NCBI RefSeq assembly: GCF_007990635.1
Contig: NZ_AP019846.1
Coordinates: forward strand, 1,178,001-1,242,000
Reading direction: 5' to 3'
DNA: 64,000 nucleotides
From: Leptotrichia hongkongensis
GTDB taxonomy: Bacteria > Fusobacteriota > Fusobacteriia > Fusobacteriales > Leptotrichiaceae
How positions within the stretch are numbered: the stretch's first letter is position 1; each line of letters begins with the position of its first letter. The position numbers were made by a program, and so were the translations under genes. The notes beneath the pieces were generated by a model. The model was given only the letters and a program-made list of their open reading frames with translations, had not been told where the DNA came from and ran no database searches. Shown here in pieces: positions 18,483 to 27,518 of the stretch.

Positions 18483-18590
18483 ATATAGTAAAACTAGTTT
18501 AAAACAGAACTCAAAAATTATGACTATTTTACTTAAACCCTAAATTATATAATTTCTATCAGTTTAATTTTAAATAGGTTCGAGTATATA
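18483..18590 (+). repeat. dispersed intergenic repeat R1, copy A
   Basis: A unit of about 108 bp starts TATAGTAAAACT, has AACAGAACTCAAAAATTATGAC and ends TTTTAAATAGGTTCGAGTATAT. It aligns over its length with 21037-21133 (same strand) and with 32049-32157 and 34597-34682 (opposite strand). Copies A and B flank the M13 protease gene. Confidence 0.65.
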
Positions 18591-18791
18591 ACAAAAATTA
18601 CTATAATTTTTATATTCTTGTATAAAATTATACGTCCGATAATACATAGTTGTGTTAAAATAAATTAATATTTTCAAAAATGTATAATTAAATAAATCTC
18701 TTTTAAAAACCTAAAAATATAAGCATATCATACCTTTAAATAAAAATCTAAAAATATAGTAAACTATGGTTTATTCTGACAATTTTATAAG

Positions 18792-18830
18792 AAAAAAACT
18801 ATCCTGATGATAAATTCAAGATAGTTTTTT
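18792..18830. terminator. intrinsic terminator of the M13 protease gene
   Basis: AAAAAACTATC and GATAGTTTTTT form an 11-bp stem with a 16-nt loop, 20 bp downstream of the minus-strand protease stop codon. The U tract is present on the minus strand; it could also work on the plus strand. Confidence 0.8.
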
Positions 18831-18849
18831 GTTTTATTATTATATCATT

Positions 18850-20991
18850 TTACCAAATTTTTATTCTGTCTTGCGGTGTTTTGTACATTTTATCTCCTGG
18901 TTTTGTTTCAAATACTTTATGGAAGGCATCCACATTTTCTAAAGTCCCATTTACACGGAAAATATTTGGCGAATGTGAATCAGTTTTTGCTAGATTTTTT
19001 GAATATTCTAGTGTTGATTTTTGTCTCCACATTCTTGCAAAACTTAAAAAGAATAATTTATTTACAGTGTCTGAATAAGCTTTTGTAGAATTTGGATGAT
19101 CTTTAAGGTATAATTGGAATGCATCATAAGCAAGGTTTAATCCTCCTAAGTCTGCAATATTTTCTGTTAATGTATATTTTCCATTAACATAGACTCCATC
19201 TCCAACTGTATATTTTGAAAATTGATTTTCCAGTTTTTTCGTAGCCATATCAAACTTCATTTTATCTTCAGTCGTCCACCAGTTTTTTATATTCCCGTCT
19301 CCATCATATTCTGCTCCTGATACGTCAAATGCATGTGTTAATTCGTGTCCAATAATTGATCCTATTGCTCCAAAATTGCTGGCCATTTCTAATCTACTGT
19401 AATCATAAAATGGATACTGTAATATTCCTGCTGGAAATACTATTTCATTACTTGTTGGCGAATAATAAGCATTTATTGTTTGCGGAGACATATGCCATTC
19501 CGTTTTATCTACTGGTTTACCAACTTTAGCCATTTCTTCATTATATCCCCATTCACTAATTTTTTTCATTTGGTCATACAAAGAATCCTCGCTTGAGATT
19601 GTCATTTTACTATAATCTTTCCATTTGTCAGGATATCCGATTTTGACAGTAACTTTCGATAATTTTTCAAGCGCTTTTTTCTTAGTTGCTGCACTCATCC
19701 AATCTAGTTTTTCAATTCTATTTTTCATAGCTTTTTTAATATATTCAACCATTTGCTGAGTATTTTTCTTAGCTTCTGGAGAGAAATTTCTTTGAATATA
19801 AATTTTACCAATTATTTCTTCTAAAGTTTCATTTGTAAAGTTTAATGCCCTTTTTTCAAGTGTTTCTCTTTCCTTTTGTCCATTTAAATATTTACCAAAA
19901 AATTCAAAATTTCTCAAACTAATTGCATCATTTAAAAGTCCAGCTGAAGAACTAATTAAATTATATTTCATGTAATCCTTAATTACATTAATATTTTCAT
20001 TATTTACAAATTTATCCAAATTTTTAAAATAATTCAGTTCTGTTATTATTACTTTATCAGTTTTTACATTAAGCTGCTTCAAATATTGTGCTAAATCTAC
20101 ATTTTTAGATAAAGTAGCTAAATCCGTTACCTTTAAAGGATTATTGTATTTTTTTACGTCATGACGTTCTTCATTTGTCATCAAGGTTCCTGCTATTTCT
20201 TTTTCAAAAGCAACTATTTTTTTTGCTTTTTCAAGAGTATTGCTTTCTCCTAAATATTTTAACATATCACTAACATATTTAGTATATTCTTCTAATACCG
20301 CTTTATTTTCTTTAGTATCTTTTTGATAATAATCTCTTGACAAACCTAGTCCAGCACTTCCTAAATAAATTGCATTATTTTTAGAATCATTAAGGTCTGT
20401 TCCTACTCCCCATCCATAAAATTCAGAACCTCCAAATTTTGTAACTTCTACATTGTATTTCTTCAAATCTTCAATATTTTGTATTGCATTTATCTTTTCT
20501 AAATCTTTTTTAATAGGGGCTAATCCTTCCTCGTTTCTTTTTTTCATATTAGAGAAACTGTCGTAAAGGGTTACAACCTTTTTTTCATCAGGAGTAAGTG
20601 ATGTTTTATTTTTTAGCTCCTTTATTAAATTACGTAAAAAATCTTGATTTTTTTCATTAAGTTCATAAAAAGATCCCCAAGCTGGCTTTGTCGAAGGAAT
20701 TTTTGTTTTTTTCTCCCAATTTTCATTTACATAACTATAAAAATCATCCTGTGCTCTAACAGTCGTGCTGAGTTCATCAAATAATGCCTTATCGTTTTCC
20801 TTCAAAAGCTTTGCCTGCTGTTTTTCATAAAAATCCCAAAATCCTGCTTGTTTTTGTGCAGGTTGTGCTGCCGGTTTAGTATTTTGAATTATTTTTTCTG
20901 ATATTTCTCTAGTATCAGCATTTTGCTCATTCTCTGCATAAATTAAATTAACACTTGCTAAAAATAGCGAAACTGTAAGTAACTTTTTCAT
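18850..20991 (-). CDS. pepO: secreted M13 family metallopeptidase (PepO/neprilysin-like)
   Basis: A 713-aa zinc endopeptidase of the neprilysin family. A signal peptide (MKKLLTVSLFLASVNLIYA) with a likely cut after IYA places it outside the cytoplasm, unlike lactic-acid-bacterial PepO. The M13 N-terminal domain begins near YSYVNENWEKKTKIP. The zinc motif is in GSIIGHELTHAFDVSGAEYD, and the third ligand in TLTENIADLGGLNLAYDAF. The C-terminus (FRVNGTLENVDAFHKVFETKPGDKMY) matches the family end except that the usual terminal CxxW is replaced. It is flanked on both sides by R1 repeats and has its own terminator. Confidence 0.93.
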   Translation of the reverse strand: MKKLLTVSLFLASVNLIYAENEQNADTREISEKIIQNTKPAAQPAQKQAGFWDFYEKQQAKLLKENDKALFDELSTTVRAQDDFYSYVNENWEKKTKIPSTKPAWGSFYELNEKNQDFLRNLIKELKNKTSLTPDEKKVVTLYDSFSNMKKRNEEGLAPIKKDLEKINAIQNIEDLKKYNVEVTKFGGSEFYGWGVGTDLNDSKNNAIYLGSAGLGLSRDYYQKDTKENKAVLEEYTKYVSDMLKYLGESNTLEKAKKIVAFEKEIAGTLMTNEERHDVKKYNNPLKVTDLATLSKNVDLAQYLKQLNVKTDKVIITELNYFKNLDKFVNNENINVIKDYMKYNLISSSAGLLNDAISLRNFEFFGKYLNGQKERETLEKRALNFTNETLEEIIGKIYIQRNFSPEAKKNTQQMVEYIKKAMKNRIEKLDWMSAATKKKALEKLSKVTVKIGYPDKWKDYSKMTISSEDSLYDQMKKISEWGYNEEMAKVGKPVDKTEWHMSPQTINAYYSPTSNEIVFPAGILQYPFYDYSRLEMASNFGAIGSIIGHELTHAFDVSGAEYDGDGNIKNWWTTEDKMKFDMATKKLENQFSKYTVGDGVYVNGKYTLTENIADLGGLNLAYDAFQLYLKDHPNSTKAYSDTVNKLFFLSFARMWRQKSTLEYSKNLAKTDSHSPNIFRVNGTLENVDAFHKVFETKPGDKMYKTPQDRIKIW

Positions 20992-21036
20992 TTTTCTTCA
21001 TTTCTTTATAAAAAGAAAATTTCTCCTTTCATTTTC

Positions 21037-21133
21037 GTATACACTAAAATTATTTTAAAATCGAACTCCAAAATTATGACTTTTTCTCTTAAACCTAAGT
21101 TATCAGTTCGATTTTTAAAAGGTCTAAGTATAT
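21037..21133 (+). repeat. dispersed intergenic repeat R1, copy B
   Basis: A unit of about 97 bp contains AAATCGAACTCCAAAATTATGAC and ends TTTTTAAAAGGTCTAAGTATAT. It lies 45 bp upstream of the M13 protease start, same strand orientation as copy A. Confidence 0.65.
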
Positions 21134-21245
21134 TTCTAAATTTTTGAAAATGTCGCGTACTATTATACATTTTTCTCATATTTATTTCAACAAATTTATA
21201 TAAAAAAATCAATATTTTTTATTTTTTTAAATTCAATAATAAAAA

Positions 21246-21273
21246 ATAGCCCTAAAACACAATCTAAGGCTAT
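21246..21273 (-). terminator. intrinsic terminator of the metNIQQ operon
   Basis: On the minus strand ATAGCC and GGCTAT pair, with further partial pairing inside, followed by TTTTTT. It lies 24 bp after the stop of the last metQ gene. Confidence 0.75.
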
Positions 21274-21296
21274 CTTTATCAAAAATATTTTTTATA

Positions 21297-22112
21297 TTAG
21301 AAAGCAGGAATTACTCTACCTTCATATTTTTCTTCAATATATTTCTTAACTTTTTCACTTTGCAGTGCTTTTACTAATTTTTTAACTCTCTCGTCATTTT
21401 CATTTCCTTTTAATACTGTAACAATGTTTACATAAGGCGAGTCTTTACCTTCAATCAAGATAATTTCATTTTTTGTAACTCCAGCATCAATTGCAAAGTT
21501 TGAATTTATGATTGCTCCTGCAACTTCTGATAATCTTGGTGCAATTTGTTCGTTTGATAATGTTTCAATTTTGATATTTTTTGGATTTTGAACAATATCA
21601 GCTGGTGTAGCATCTAATTTTGTATTATCTTTTAATTTTATAATTCCAGCTTTATCAAGTAGAATTAATGAACGTCCTCCATTTGTTGGATCATTAGGAA
21701 TAATTAAAGTATCTCCATTTTTTAAGTCGTTAATATTTTTTATTTTTTTAGAATATAATGCCATTGGCTCCAAATGAATATTTCCAACTGCTGACAATCC
21801 AATATTATTTTTCTTTCCAAAATCATTCATATATGGAACATGTTGGAAGAAGTTTGCATCTATACTTTTGTCTGCAAGTGCCTTATTTGGCTGAACATAG
21901 TCATTAAATTTAACTATTTCAAGTTCAATCCCTTCTTTTTTCAGGTCATCCTTTACCAAATTCAATAATTCAGCGTGAGGAACTGGTGTCGCACCTACAA
22001 TTAATTTTTCAGTTTTTCCTGATGGAGCTCCTCCTTTTGATTCTGTTCCTTTACTTCCGCAAGCTACTAAAAATAGTGCTGTTGCTAATAATAATGATAA
22101 TATTTTTTTCAT
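21297..22112 (-). CDS. metQ: MetQ-like substrate-binding lipoprotein (second copy)
   Basis: A substrate-binding lipoprotein of the NlpA/MetQ family, expected to deliver methionine to MetNI. The signal peptide ends in the lipobox LVACGS, so the mature protein is anchored through Cys. Family features include VGATPVPHAELLNLV, VQPNKALADKSIDANFFQH and NDPTNGGRSLILLDKAGII. It is clearly a paralogue of the gene directly upstream. I start at the ATG at 22112 (GGAGG 5 nt upstream); the frame is open to 22124. It is the last gene of the operon. Its ligand may differ slightly (for example a D-isomer, sulfoxide or dipeptide), which cannot be read from sequence. Confidence 0.9.
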   Translation of the reverse strand: MKKILSLLLATALFLVACGSKGTESKGGAPSGKTEKLIVGATPVPHAELLNLVKDDLKKEGIELEIVKFNDYVQPNKALADKSIDANFFQHVPYMNDFGKKNNIGLSAVGNIHLEPMALYSKKIKNINDLKNGDTLIIPNDPTNGGRSLILLDKAGIIKLKDNTKLDATPADIVQNPKNIKIETLSNEQIAPRLSEVAGAIINSNFAIDAGVTKNEIILIEGKDSPYVNIVTVLKGNENDERVKKLVKALQSEKVKKYIEEKYEGRVIPAF

Positions 22113-22160
22113 AAATACCTCCAAAAATTTTTTATTTATAATTTATTTTACAAACTTTTA

Positions 22161-22967
22161 CTAAAATACCGGAATAATAACATCTTTATATTTTTCTTCC
22201 ATATATTTTTTTACTTTTTCACTTTGTAATGCCTTTAACAGTTTCTGAATTCTAGGATCATTTTCATTTCCTTTCAATGTTGCAAGAACATTTGCATAAG
22301 GTGAATCTTTATCTTCTTTTACAAGTCCATCTTCTTTATATGACAATCCTGCATTTAATGCAAAACTGCTATTTACAATTGAAGCAGCAACTTCAGGCAA
22401 TCTTGGCGGAAGCTGTTCTGCCGAAAGCTCTTCAAATTTTATATTTTTTGGATTGCTTACAATATCTTTTAGTGTTGCATCCACATTCTTGTTATTATTT
22501 AATTTTATAATTCCAGCTTTATCAAGCAGAATTAATGAACGAGCCAAATTTGTCGGATCATTTGGCAACAATATTGTATCGCCATTTTTTAATTCGTTAA
22601 TATTTTTTATTTTTTTAGAATAAAGTGCAAGTGTAGGTAAATATATTTTTCCAACTGCCGTCATCTCAAATCCATTTTTCTTTCCAAAATTTTCCATATA
22701 TGGAGTATGCTGGAATAAATTAGCATCTACTTCTTTTGACTGTAGCACTTTATTTGGTTGAACATAGTCATTAAACTCTACTATTTCAAGCTCTATTCCT
22801 TCCTTTTTTAAGTCATCCTTTACAAATTTTAAGATTTCTCCAGCAGGAATTGGTGTAGCAGCAACTTTTAATTTTTCAATTTTTCCAGAATCTTTTGAAG
22901 ATTTTTCTGAATTTCCACAAGCTATTAAAAATAATGCTGTTACTAAAACTAACAAAATTTTTTTCAT
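22161..22967 (-). CDS. metQ: MetQ-like substrate-binding lipoprotein (first copy)
   Basis: A 268-aa NlpA/MetQ family binding lipoprotein with signal peptide and lipobox LIACGN. It has VAATPIPAGEILKFV, VQPNKVLQSKEVDANLFQH and NDPTNLARSLILLDKAGII, and ends EKYKDVIIPVF, closely parallel to the copy downstream. It lies 54 bp behind metI and 48 bp ahead of the second copy. A GGGAGATGA ribosome-binding sequence precedes the ATG. Confidence 0.92.
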   Translation of the reverse strand: MKKILLVLVTALFLIACGNSEKSSKDSGKIEKLKVAATPIPAGEILKFVKDDLKKEGIELEIVEFNDYVQPNKVLQSKEVDANLFQHTPYMENFGKKNGFEMTAVGKIYLPTLALYSKKIKNINELKNGDTILLPNDPTNLARSLILLDKAGIIKLNNNKNVDATLKDIVSNPKNIKFEELSAEQLPPRLPEVAASIVNSSFALNAGLSYKEDGLVKEDKDSPYANVLATLKGNENDPRIQKLLKALQSEKVKKYMEEKYKDVIIPVF

Positions 22968-23021
22968 ATAATCATCTCCCTTTTTGTATAACCTACAAAA
23001 TTATTATTTTAATTTATTATG

Positions 23022-23711
23022 TTATGTTCTTTTTCTCTTATTCATAAGAGCTTTTACAATACTGTTACCAACAAACTGTATAATTTGTACAAGTACGATT
23101 ATAACAATTGTCGCCTGCCACATTACTTCTGGCTTAGATCTTTGATAACCGTCAATTACAGCAGCATTTCCAAGTCCACCACCACCGATTGTCCCAGCCA
23201 TCGCAGAATATCCAATCAGACTGATTAATGTTAACGTCAAGCCATGAACAAGTGCAGGAAGTGCTTCTGGTATCATCACTTTAAAAATAATTTCAGAAAC
23301 TGTTGCCCCCATAGATTTCGAAGCTTCAATAAGGCCATCATCTACTTCCTTTAACGCTCCTTCTATGATTCTTGCTACAAATGGAGCAGAACCTAGCGAA
23401 AGGGGAACAATAAATGCAACACTTCCATAAGATTTATGAACAAGCATCCTTGAAAGCGGTATTAATAAAACCATTAAGATTATAAATGGAATTGATCTTG
23501 TAATATTTACAATAATCATATCTAATATTTTATGAATTGTTTTATTGGGCTTTACACCTTTTTCATCAGATGTAACAAGTAGAATTCCAATTGGAAGTCC
23601 GATAATTAATGCTATAATTGTCGAAATAAATACCATATAAATTGTTTCCCAAAGGGGTTCAGCCATATTTTGAAATTGTAAAAATTTAATCCAGTCAAAT
23701 CTTACTCCCAT
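23022..23711 (-). CDS. metI: methionine ABC transporter permease MetI
   Basis: A 229-aa inner-membrane permease with five or so membrane segments. The EAA-type cytoplasmic loop (GALKEVDDGLIEASKSMGATVSEIIFKVMIPEALP) matches MetI and is followed by SAMAGTIGGGGLGNAAVIDGYQR, the family signature. Its start overlaps the metN stop by one base, so translation is coupled. Confidence 0.95.
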   Translation of the reverse strand: MGVRFDWIKFLQFQNMAEPLWETIYMVFISTIIALIIGLPIGILLVTSDEKGVKPNKTIHKILDMIIVNITRSIPFIILMVLLIPLSRMLVHKSYGSVAFIVPLSLGSAPFVARIIEGALKEVDDGLIEASKSMGATVSEIIFKVMIPEALPALVHGLTLTLISLIGYSAMAGTIGGGGLGNAAVIDGYQRSKPEVMWQATIVIIVLVQIIQFVGNSIVKALMNKRKRT

Positions 23712-24784
23712 TATACCACCTCCGAATCTATTTTATTTTCTTTCAGCCATTCAATAATATCTTTTGCTTTCTCTTCATTTGCTGAAATTTCTATTAATAA
23801 ATTTCCAACAATAATACCCCCTACTTTATCAATAAATCCGCTTAGAATATTTATTTCAACATCATATTTACGAATAATTTTTGTAATATATGATTCGTTT
23901 ACCTGTTCTTCGTTATATTTAAGACTTAGACGCAATTTTCCATTATTTTCTTCACGGCTCTTTATCTCTTCTTCTGTTCTAAATTCTTCGTGTGAAATAT
24001 TTTGTACAAATTCTTTTGCCAGTTCTGTTTTTGGATTTAGGAAAATCTCTTTTGTCTCGCCTTTTTCAATAATTTGTCCGTCTGACATAATTGCAGCTTT
24101 ATTACAAATCTTCTTTATAACTTCCATTTGGTGAGTAATCAAAATTATAGTTATTCCAAACTTTTTATTTATATCCTTTAACAGTTCCAGAATAGAATTA
24201 GTCGTTCTTGGGTCAAGTGCTGATGTTGCTTCATCTGAAAGCAGTAATTGCGGATTGTTTGCTAATGCCCTAGCTATCGCCACACGTTGCTTCTGTCCTC
24301 CTGAAAGTTGTTCGGGATAATTTAGCTTTTTATCTGAAAGCCCCACAATTTCAAGCAGTTCATCCACTCTTTTTTTAATATCTCTTTTTTTCCATCCTGA
24401 AATTTGCAACGGAAAAGCTATATTGTCAGCAACATTTTTTGAATTTAGCAAATTGAAATGCTGAAAAATCATACCAGTTTTTTTTCTATATTCTCTCAAA
24501 AGTCTTGTATTAAATTTTAGAATATTTTTATATTCATATCCAAGGCTTTTTTTCTTTTTTCTGTCAATAATTTCATGTCTTACTAAAATTTCTCCAGAAG
24601 TAGGTTCTTCCAGCCTATTAAGAAGCCTTATAAGAGTAGACTTACCAGCTCCACTAAGCCCCATAATTCCATATATATCGCCTTGCTCAATGTCAAGACT
24701 TACGTCGTTTACAGCTAGCAATTCTTGTCCATTATTAAGTTTATATTTTTTTACCAAATTCCTTATCTTAATAAAACCGTCCAT
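23711..24784 (-). CDS. metN: methionine ABC transporter ATP-binding protein MetN
   Basis: The 357-aa ATPase has Walker A GLSGAGKSTLIRLLN, signature LSGGQKQRVAIARAL and Walker B LLLSDEATSALD. A C-terminal NIL/ACT-like domain (about 280-357) is the regulatory methionine-binding region typical of MetN. Between Walker A and the Q loop (MIFQHFNLL) the sequence carries an insertion of roughly 17 residues, rich in Lys and Arg, relative to typical MetN. It is the first gene of metN-metI-metQ-metQ. No SAM riboswitch was seen upstream; a consensus-like promoter lies at 24842-24870. Confidence 0.95.
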   Translation of the reverse strand: MDGFIKIRNLVKKYKLNNGQELLAVNDVSLDIEQGDIYGIMGLSGAGKSTLIRLLNRLEEPTSGEILVRHEIIDRKKKKSLGYEYKNILKFNTRLLREYRKKTGMIFQHFNLLNSKNVADNIAFPLQISGWKKRDIKKRVDELLEIVGLSDKKLNYPEQLSGGQKQRVAIARALANNPQLLLSDEATSALDPRTTNSILELLKDINKKFGITIILITHQMEVIKKICNKAAIMSDGQIIEKGETKEIFLNPKTELAKEFVQNISHEEFRTEEEIKSREENNGKLRLSLKYNEEQVNESYITKIIRKYDVEINILSGFIDKVGGIIVGNLLIEISANEEKAKDIIEWLKENKIDSEVV

Positions 24785-24841
24785 ATTTCACCTCTTTTTC
24801 ATTTGTTTTACCTTATTCTTACTTTACTATAGTTAAAAAGA

Positions 24842-24870
24842 TTATATTATTTATTCCTTTAAAAGTCAAC
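24842..24870 (-). promoter_or_regulatory. predicted sigma70 promoter of metNIQQ
   Basis: On the minus strand TTGACT (24870-24865) and TATAAT (24847-24842) are separated by 17 bp, about 58 bp upstream of the metN start. Confidence 0.7.
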
Positions 24871-24965
24871 TAACTATTTTAAATACTTTTTCATATTATA
24901 TCATCTTTATATTGTATATACAAGTAAAAATTTAGGATTTACAAAAAATTTTATAAAATTATAAA

Positions 24966-24987
24966 AGGGTATGCTTATGATACCCTT
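24966..24987 (-). terminator. intrinsic terminator of the amino-acid ABC operon
   Basis: On the minus strand AAGGGTATCATAAGCATACCCTT forms a GGGTA/TACCC stem followed by TTTTAT, 14 bp past the stop of the ATPase gene. Confidence 0.7.
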
Positions 24988-25000
24988 AAATTAACCTAGA

Positions 25001-25747
25001 TTAACTATTTGTATTTAAAAATTCCTTTACTCTTTGAGAAGATGGATTTTCAAAAATTTGTTGCGAGGTACCTGTTTCCAGTATTTTACCTTTTTCCATA
25101 ACTACTACCCTATCTGAAATTTCACGAACAAAGTTCATTTCATGACTTACAATCAGCATCGTTATCTTTTGCTCTTTCAATTTTCTAATTATATCCAGTA
25201 CCTCTTTTACAAGTTCTGGATCAAGTGCTGAGGTTGGCTCATCAAAAAGTAGTATGTCTGGCTGCAATGCTAATGCTCTTGCAATTGCCACGCGCTGTTT
25301 CTGACCTCCTGAAAGTTCATTTGGAAAACTGTTCATCTTATCTGATAATCCTACTAAATCAAGCATTTTTTTTGTAATAGTTTCTGCTTCTGATGTATCA
25401 ATTTTTTTTACTAGCTTTAAAGTCTTTACTATATTATTTCTAACTGACAGATGAGGAAATAAATTAAAAGTTTGAAAAACCATTCCTGTTTTTAGCAGGA
25501 TTTCCTTTTTAATTTTTTTATCTACATTTTTATCTGTCAGATTATTCCCCTCAATTAAAATCTCTCCTGATGTTATCGACTCTAAATCTACAATACAACG
25601 TAAAATTGTCGATTTTCCACTTCCAGAAGGCCCTATTAATGAGACAACTTCTCCTCTATTGATATATAAATTAATATCTTTTAAAATTATATTATCACCA
25701 TATTGTTTTTTTAAATTTTTTACTTCTACTATTTTTTCATTTTTCAC
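25001..25747 (-). CDS. polar amino-acid ABC transporter ATP-binding protein
   Basis: A 248-aa ATPase of the GlnQ/HisP/TcyC class: Walker A GPSGSGKSTILRC, Q loop MVFQTFNLFPHLSV, signature LSGGQKQRVAIARALALQPD, Walker B LLFDEPTSALDPELV and the H loop IVSHEMNFVREISDRV. It forms a three-gene transporter with the permease and binding protein upstream (gap 36 bp). The amino acid carried cannot be told with certainty; cystine and glutamine-type systems look most alike. Confidence 0.92.
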   Translation of the reverse strand: MKNEKIVEVKNLKKQYGDNIILKDINLYINRGEVVSLIGPSGSGKSTILRCIVDLESITSGEILIEGNNLTDKNVDKKIKKEILLKTGMVFQTFNLFPHLSVRNNIVKTLKLVKKIDTSEAETITKKMLDLVGLSDKMNSFPNELSGGQKQRVAIARALALQPDILLFDEPTSALDPELVKEVLDIIRKLKEQKITMLIVSHEMNFVREISDRVVVMEKGKILETGTSQQIFENPSSQRVKEFLNTNS

Positions 25748-25783
25748 TCTTTATCTCCTAGTCCACTTTAATTTTAAAATTTC

Positions 25784-26440
25784 TTAAATTCTGACTTTAT
25801 TTCTTTTCTCAATATTTTTAAACAATCTATCAACTGCAAAACTTAATACAAGATAAATGATAATTGCACAAATATATGGCGTAATATTATAGTAAATGTT
25901 TGCTAATTCCTTTGTACGCTTCATAACTTCAGTTACAGCGAGAACATAGATTAATGAAGTATCCTTTATAAGCGTAATTGCTTCATTTCCCAATGTTGGC
26001 AGTACTCTTCTTATTGCCTGTGGCAAAATAATATATATTATTTTTTGCCAGTAACTGTAACCAAGGACTTTTGCAGCCTCATGCTGTCCTTTATCGATAC
26101 TTTCTATTCCACTTCTCATAATTTCCACAAGATATGCCGCATAATTTATAATAAAAGTGATAGTTGCTGCCGTATATGGCTCTAACACAACTTTATATCC
26201 GCCAATTTTCATAAGCGGTATTCCATAATAAACCACCATTAACTGAAGCATTAAAGGAGTTCCTCTAAATATCCAAGTGTAAACTGAAATAAAAAATTTT
26301 ACTGTCTTATTTTTCCCTGTATATGCTAATGCTCCTAAAATTCCTAACGGGACGGAAAATAGGATTGTAAACACATATAATATTGCAACATTAGGTAATG
26401 TTTTTAATAATTCTACAAATATTGACAATGATTGATTCAT
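25784..26440 (-). CDS. polar amino-acid ABC transporter permease
   Basis: A 218-aa permease of the HisMQ/GlnP class with the usual segments: YTWIFRGTPLMLQLMVVYYG near residue 55-75 and the EAA loop RSGIESIDKGQHEAAKVLGYSYWQKIIYIILPQAIRR split here across the middle of the protein. Its start lies 2 bp after the binding-protein stop, so the two genes are translationally linked. Confidence 0.93.
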   Translation of the reverse strand: MNQSLSIFVELLKTLPNVAILYVFTILFSVPLGILGALAYTGKNKTVKFFISVYTWIFRGTPLMLQLMVVYYGIPLMKIGGYKVVLEPYTAATITFIINYAAYLVEIMRSGIESIDKGQHEAAKVLGYSYWQKIIYIILPQAIRRVLPTLGNEAITLIKDTSLIYVLAVTEVMKRTKELANIYYNITPYICAIIIYLVLSFAVDRLFKNIEKRNKVRI

Positions 26441-26442
26441 TA

Positions 26443-27231
26443 TTAATCTTTAAACCACTTTGAATAAATTTTTTGATAAGTCCCGTCTGTTTTCAATTCT
26501 TCAATAGCTTTATTTATAGCTTCAATTAATTTTGTGTTTCCTTTTTTAGCGGCAATTCCATATTCTTCTTCTCCATAGTTCTCTCTTAAAATTTTATAGA
26601 GATCTTTTTTAGCCTGTGTTTCTTTTGTCTTTTTAGTATATTTTGCCAACACTTCATCTGCTACAATTGCATCAACTCTTCCTGCATCAAGATCCATAAA
26701 TGCCTGATCATATTGAGCATAAGTTTTAAATTCCTTAAATTTTTTATCCTCACCTGATTTTTTCACAGCTTCTTCTCCGCTGCTTTCAGTTTGGCTTCCA
26801 ACATTTTTTCCTGTTAAATCAGCTTTTGCATTAATGCTTGAATCCTTTTTAACCACTATAAGCTGATGACTTGTAAAATAAGGTTTTGACATTTCAGTCT
26901 CTTTTTTTCTTTCCTCTGTTATAGTAAGTCCATTCCAAATTAAATCAATATTTCCACCATTCAAATCTAGTATCTTTGAATCCCAGTTTATTGGTTTAAA
27001 TTCAACTTCAGCACCTAGCTTTTGAGCAACCGCTCTAGCCAAATCAATATCAAACCCCACAATCTCTCCTTTTTCATTCTTAAATCCCATCGGAACAAAT
27101 GAATCATCAAGCCCAATCACTATTTTCTTAGGAATACCGTTAGCATTGGCTTTTTCTTCTTTTTCATCCTTCTGAACACTGCACATTAATACACTTAATG
27201 CAAAAATCATAAGCAACATTATTTTTTTCAT
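26443..27231 (-). CDS. polar amino-acid ABC transporter substrate-binding protein
   Basis: A 262-aa solute-binding protein of family 3 (SBP_bac_3). The signal segment MKKIMLLMIFALSVLMCS has Cys in the lipobox position but Met at -1, so lipid anchoring is likely but not certain. The mature domain shows GFDIDLARAVAQKLGAEVEF, WDSKILDLNGGNIDLIWNGLTITEERK and QYDQAFMDLDAGRVDAIVAD, standard for this family. It is first in the operon, followed 2 bp on by the permease. The ligand is unknown. Confidence 0.92.
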   Translation of the reverse strand: MKKIMLLMIFALSVLMCSVQKDEKEEKANANGIPKKIVIGLDDSFVPMGFKNEKGEIVGFDIDLARAVAQKLGAEVEFKPINWDSKILDLNGGNIDLIWNGLTITEERKKETEMSKPYFTSHQLIVVKKDSSINAKADLTGKNVGSQTESSGEEAVKKSGEDKKFKEFKTYAQYDQAFMDLDAGRVDAIVADEVLAKYTKKTKETQAKKDLYKILRENYGEEEYGIAAKKGNTKLIEAINKAIEELKTDGTYQKIYSKWFKD

Positions 27232-27295
27232 TTCTACCGCCTCCTGCTTTCATTTATATACTAAAATTTACAAATTAATTTCTAAATATATTATA

Positions 27296-27325
27296 ATAAT
27301 AACATTTTTTTCGATATTTTGTCAA
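27296..27325 (-). promoter_or_regulatory. predicted sigma70 promoter of the amino-acid ABC operon
   Basis: On the minus strand TTGACA (27325-27320) and TATTAT (27301-27296) are separated by 18 bp, about 65 bp upstream of the binding-protein start. Confidence 0.5.
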
Positions 27326-27405
27326 TAATTATAATATATAACTTTTATATATTTCAATATATTTCATTTATGGTTAAATACTAAAAAATCAGAATAAAAA
27401 ATACA

Positions 27406-27427
27406 AGGTGAGCGATTATACCCACCT
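27406..27427 (-). terminator. possible intrinsic terminator of the DUF3829-like gene
   Basis: AGGTG and CACCT form a short stem on the minus strand, followed within a few bases by TTTTTT. It lies about 90 bp past the stop of the 27519-28508 gene. The stem is only 5 bp, so this is weak. Confidence 0.4.
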
Positions 27428-27518
27428 ATTTTATAATTATCCACATTTTTTTCATTTAAATATTAGCTTATTTTATCTAATAACAGTTTTATTATTTAAA
27501 TTAAATTTAGTATAAATT

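Larger units (their letters stand above)
18305..18849. other. intergenic region between lpxC and the M13 protease gene
   Basis: The 545-bp stretch contains the lpxC promoter region (extended -10 TGATATAAT, minus strand, near 18385-18393), one full R1 repeat (18483-18590) and the pepO terminator (18792-18830). No coding frame is convincing. Confidence 0.6.
20992..21296. other. intergenic region upstream of the M13 protease gene
   Basis: The 305-bp stretch contains R1 copy B (21037-21133) and the terminator of the met transporter operon (21246-21273). Weak frames of up to 68 codons here are made of the repeat itself. Confidence 0.6.

Noticed and set aside
21006-21212. 68-codon minus-strand ORF at 21006-21212
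   Set aside because: It is composed of the R1 repeat and lacks a ribosome-binding site or family features.
24785-25000. SAM riboswitch upstream of metN
   Set aside because: No S-box landmarks (paired arms with a terminator) are visible; the upstream sequence has only a promoter and short AT-rich text.
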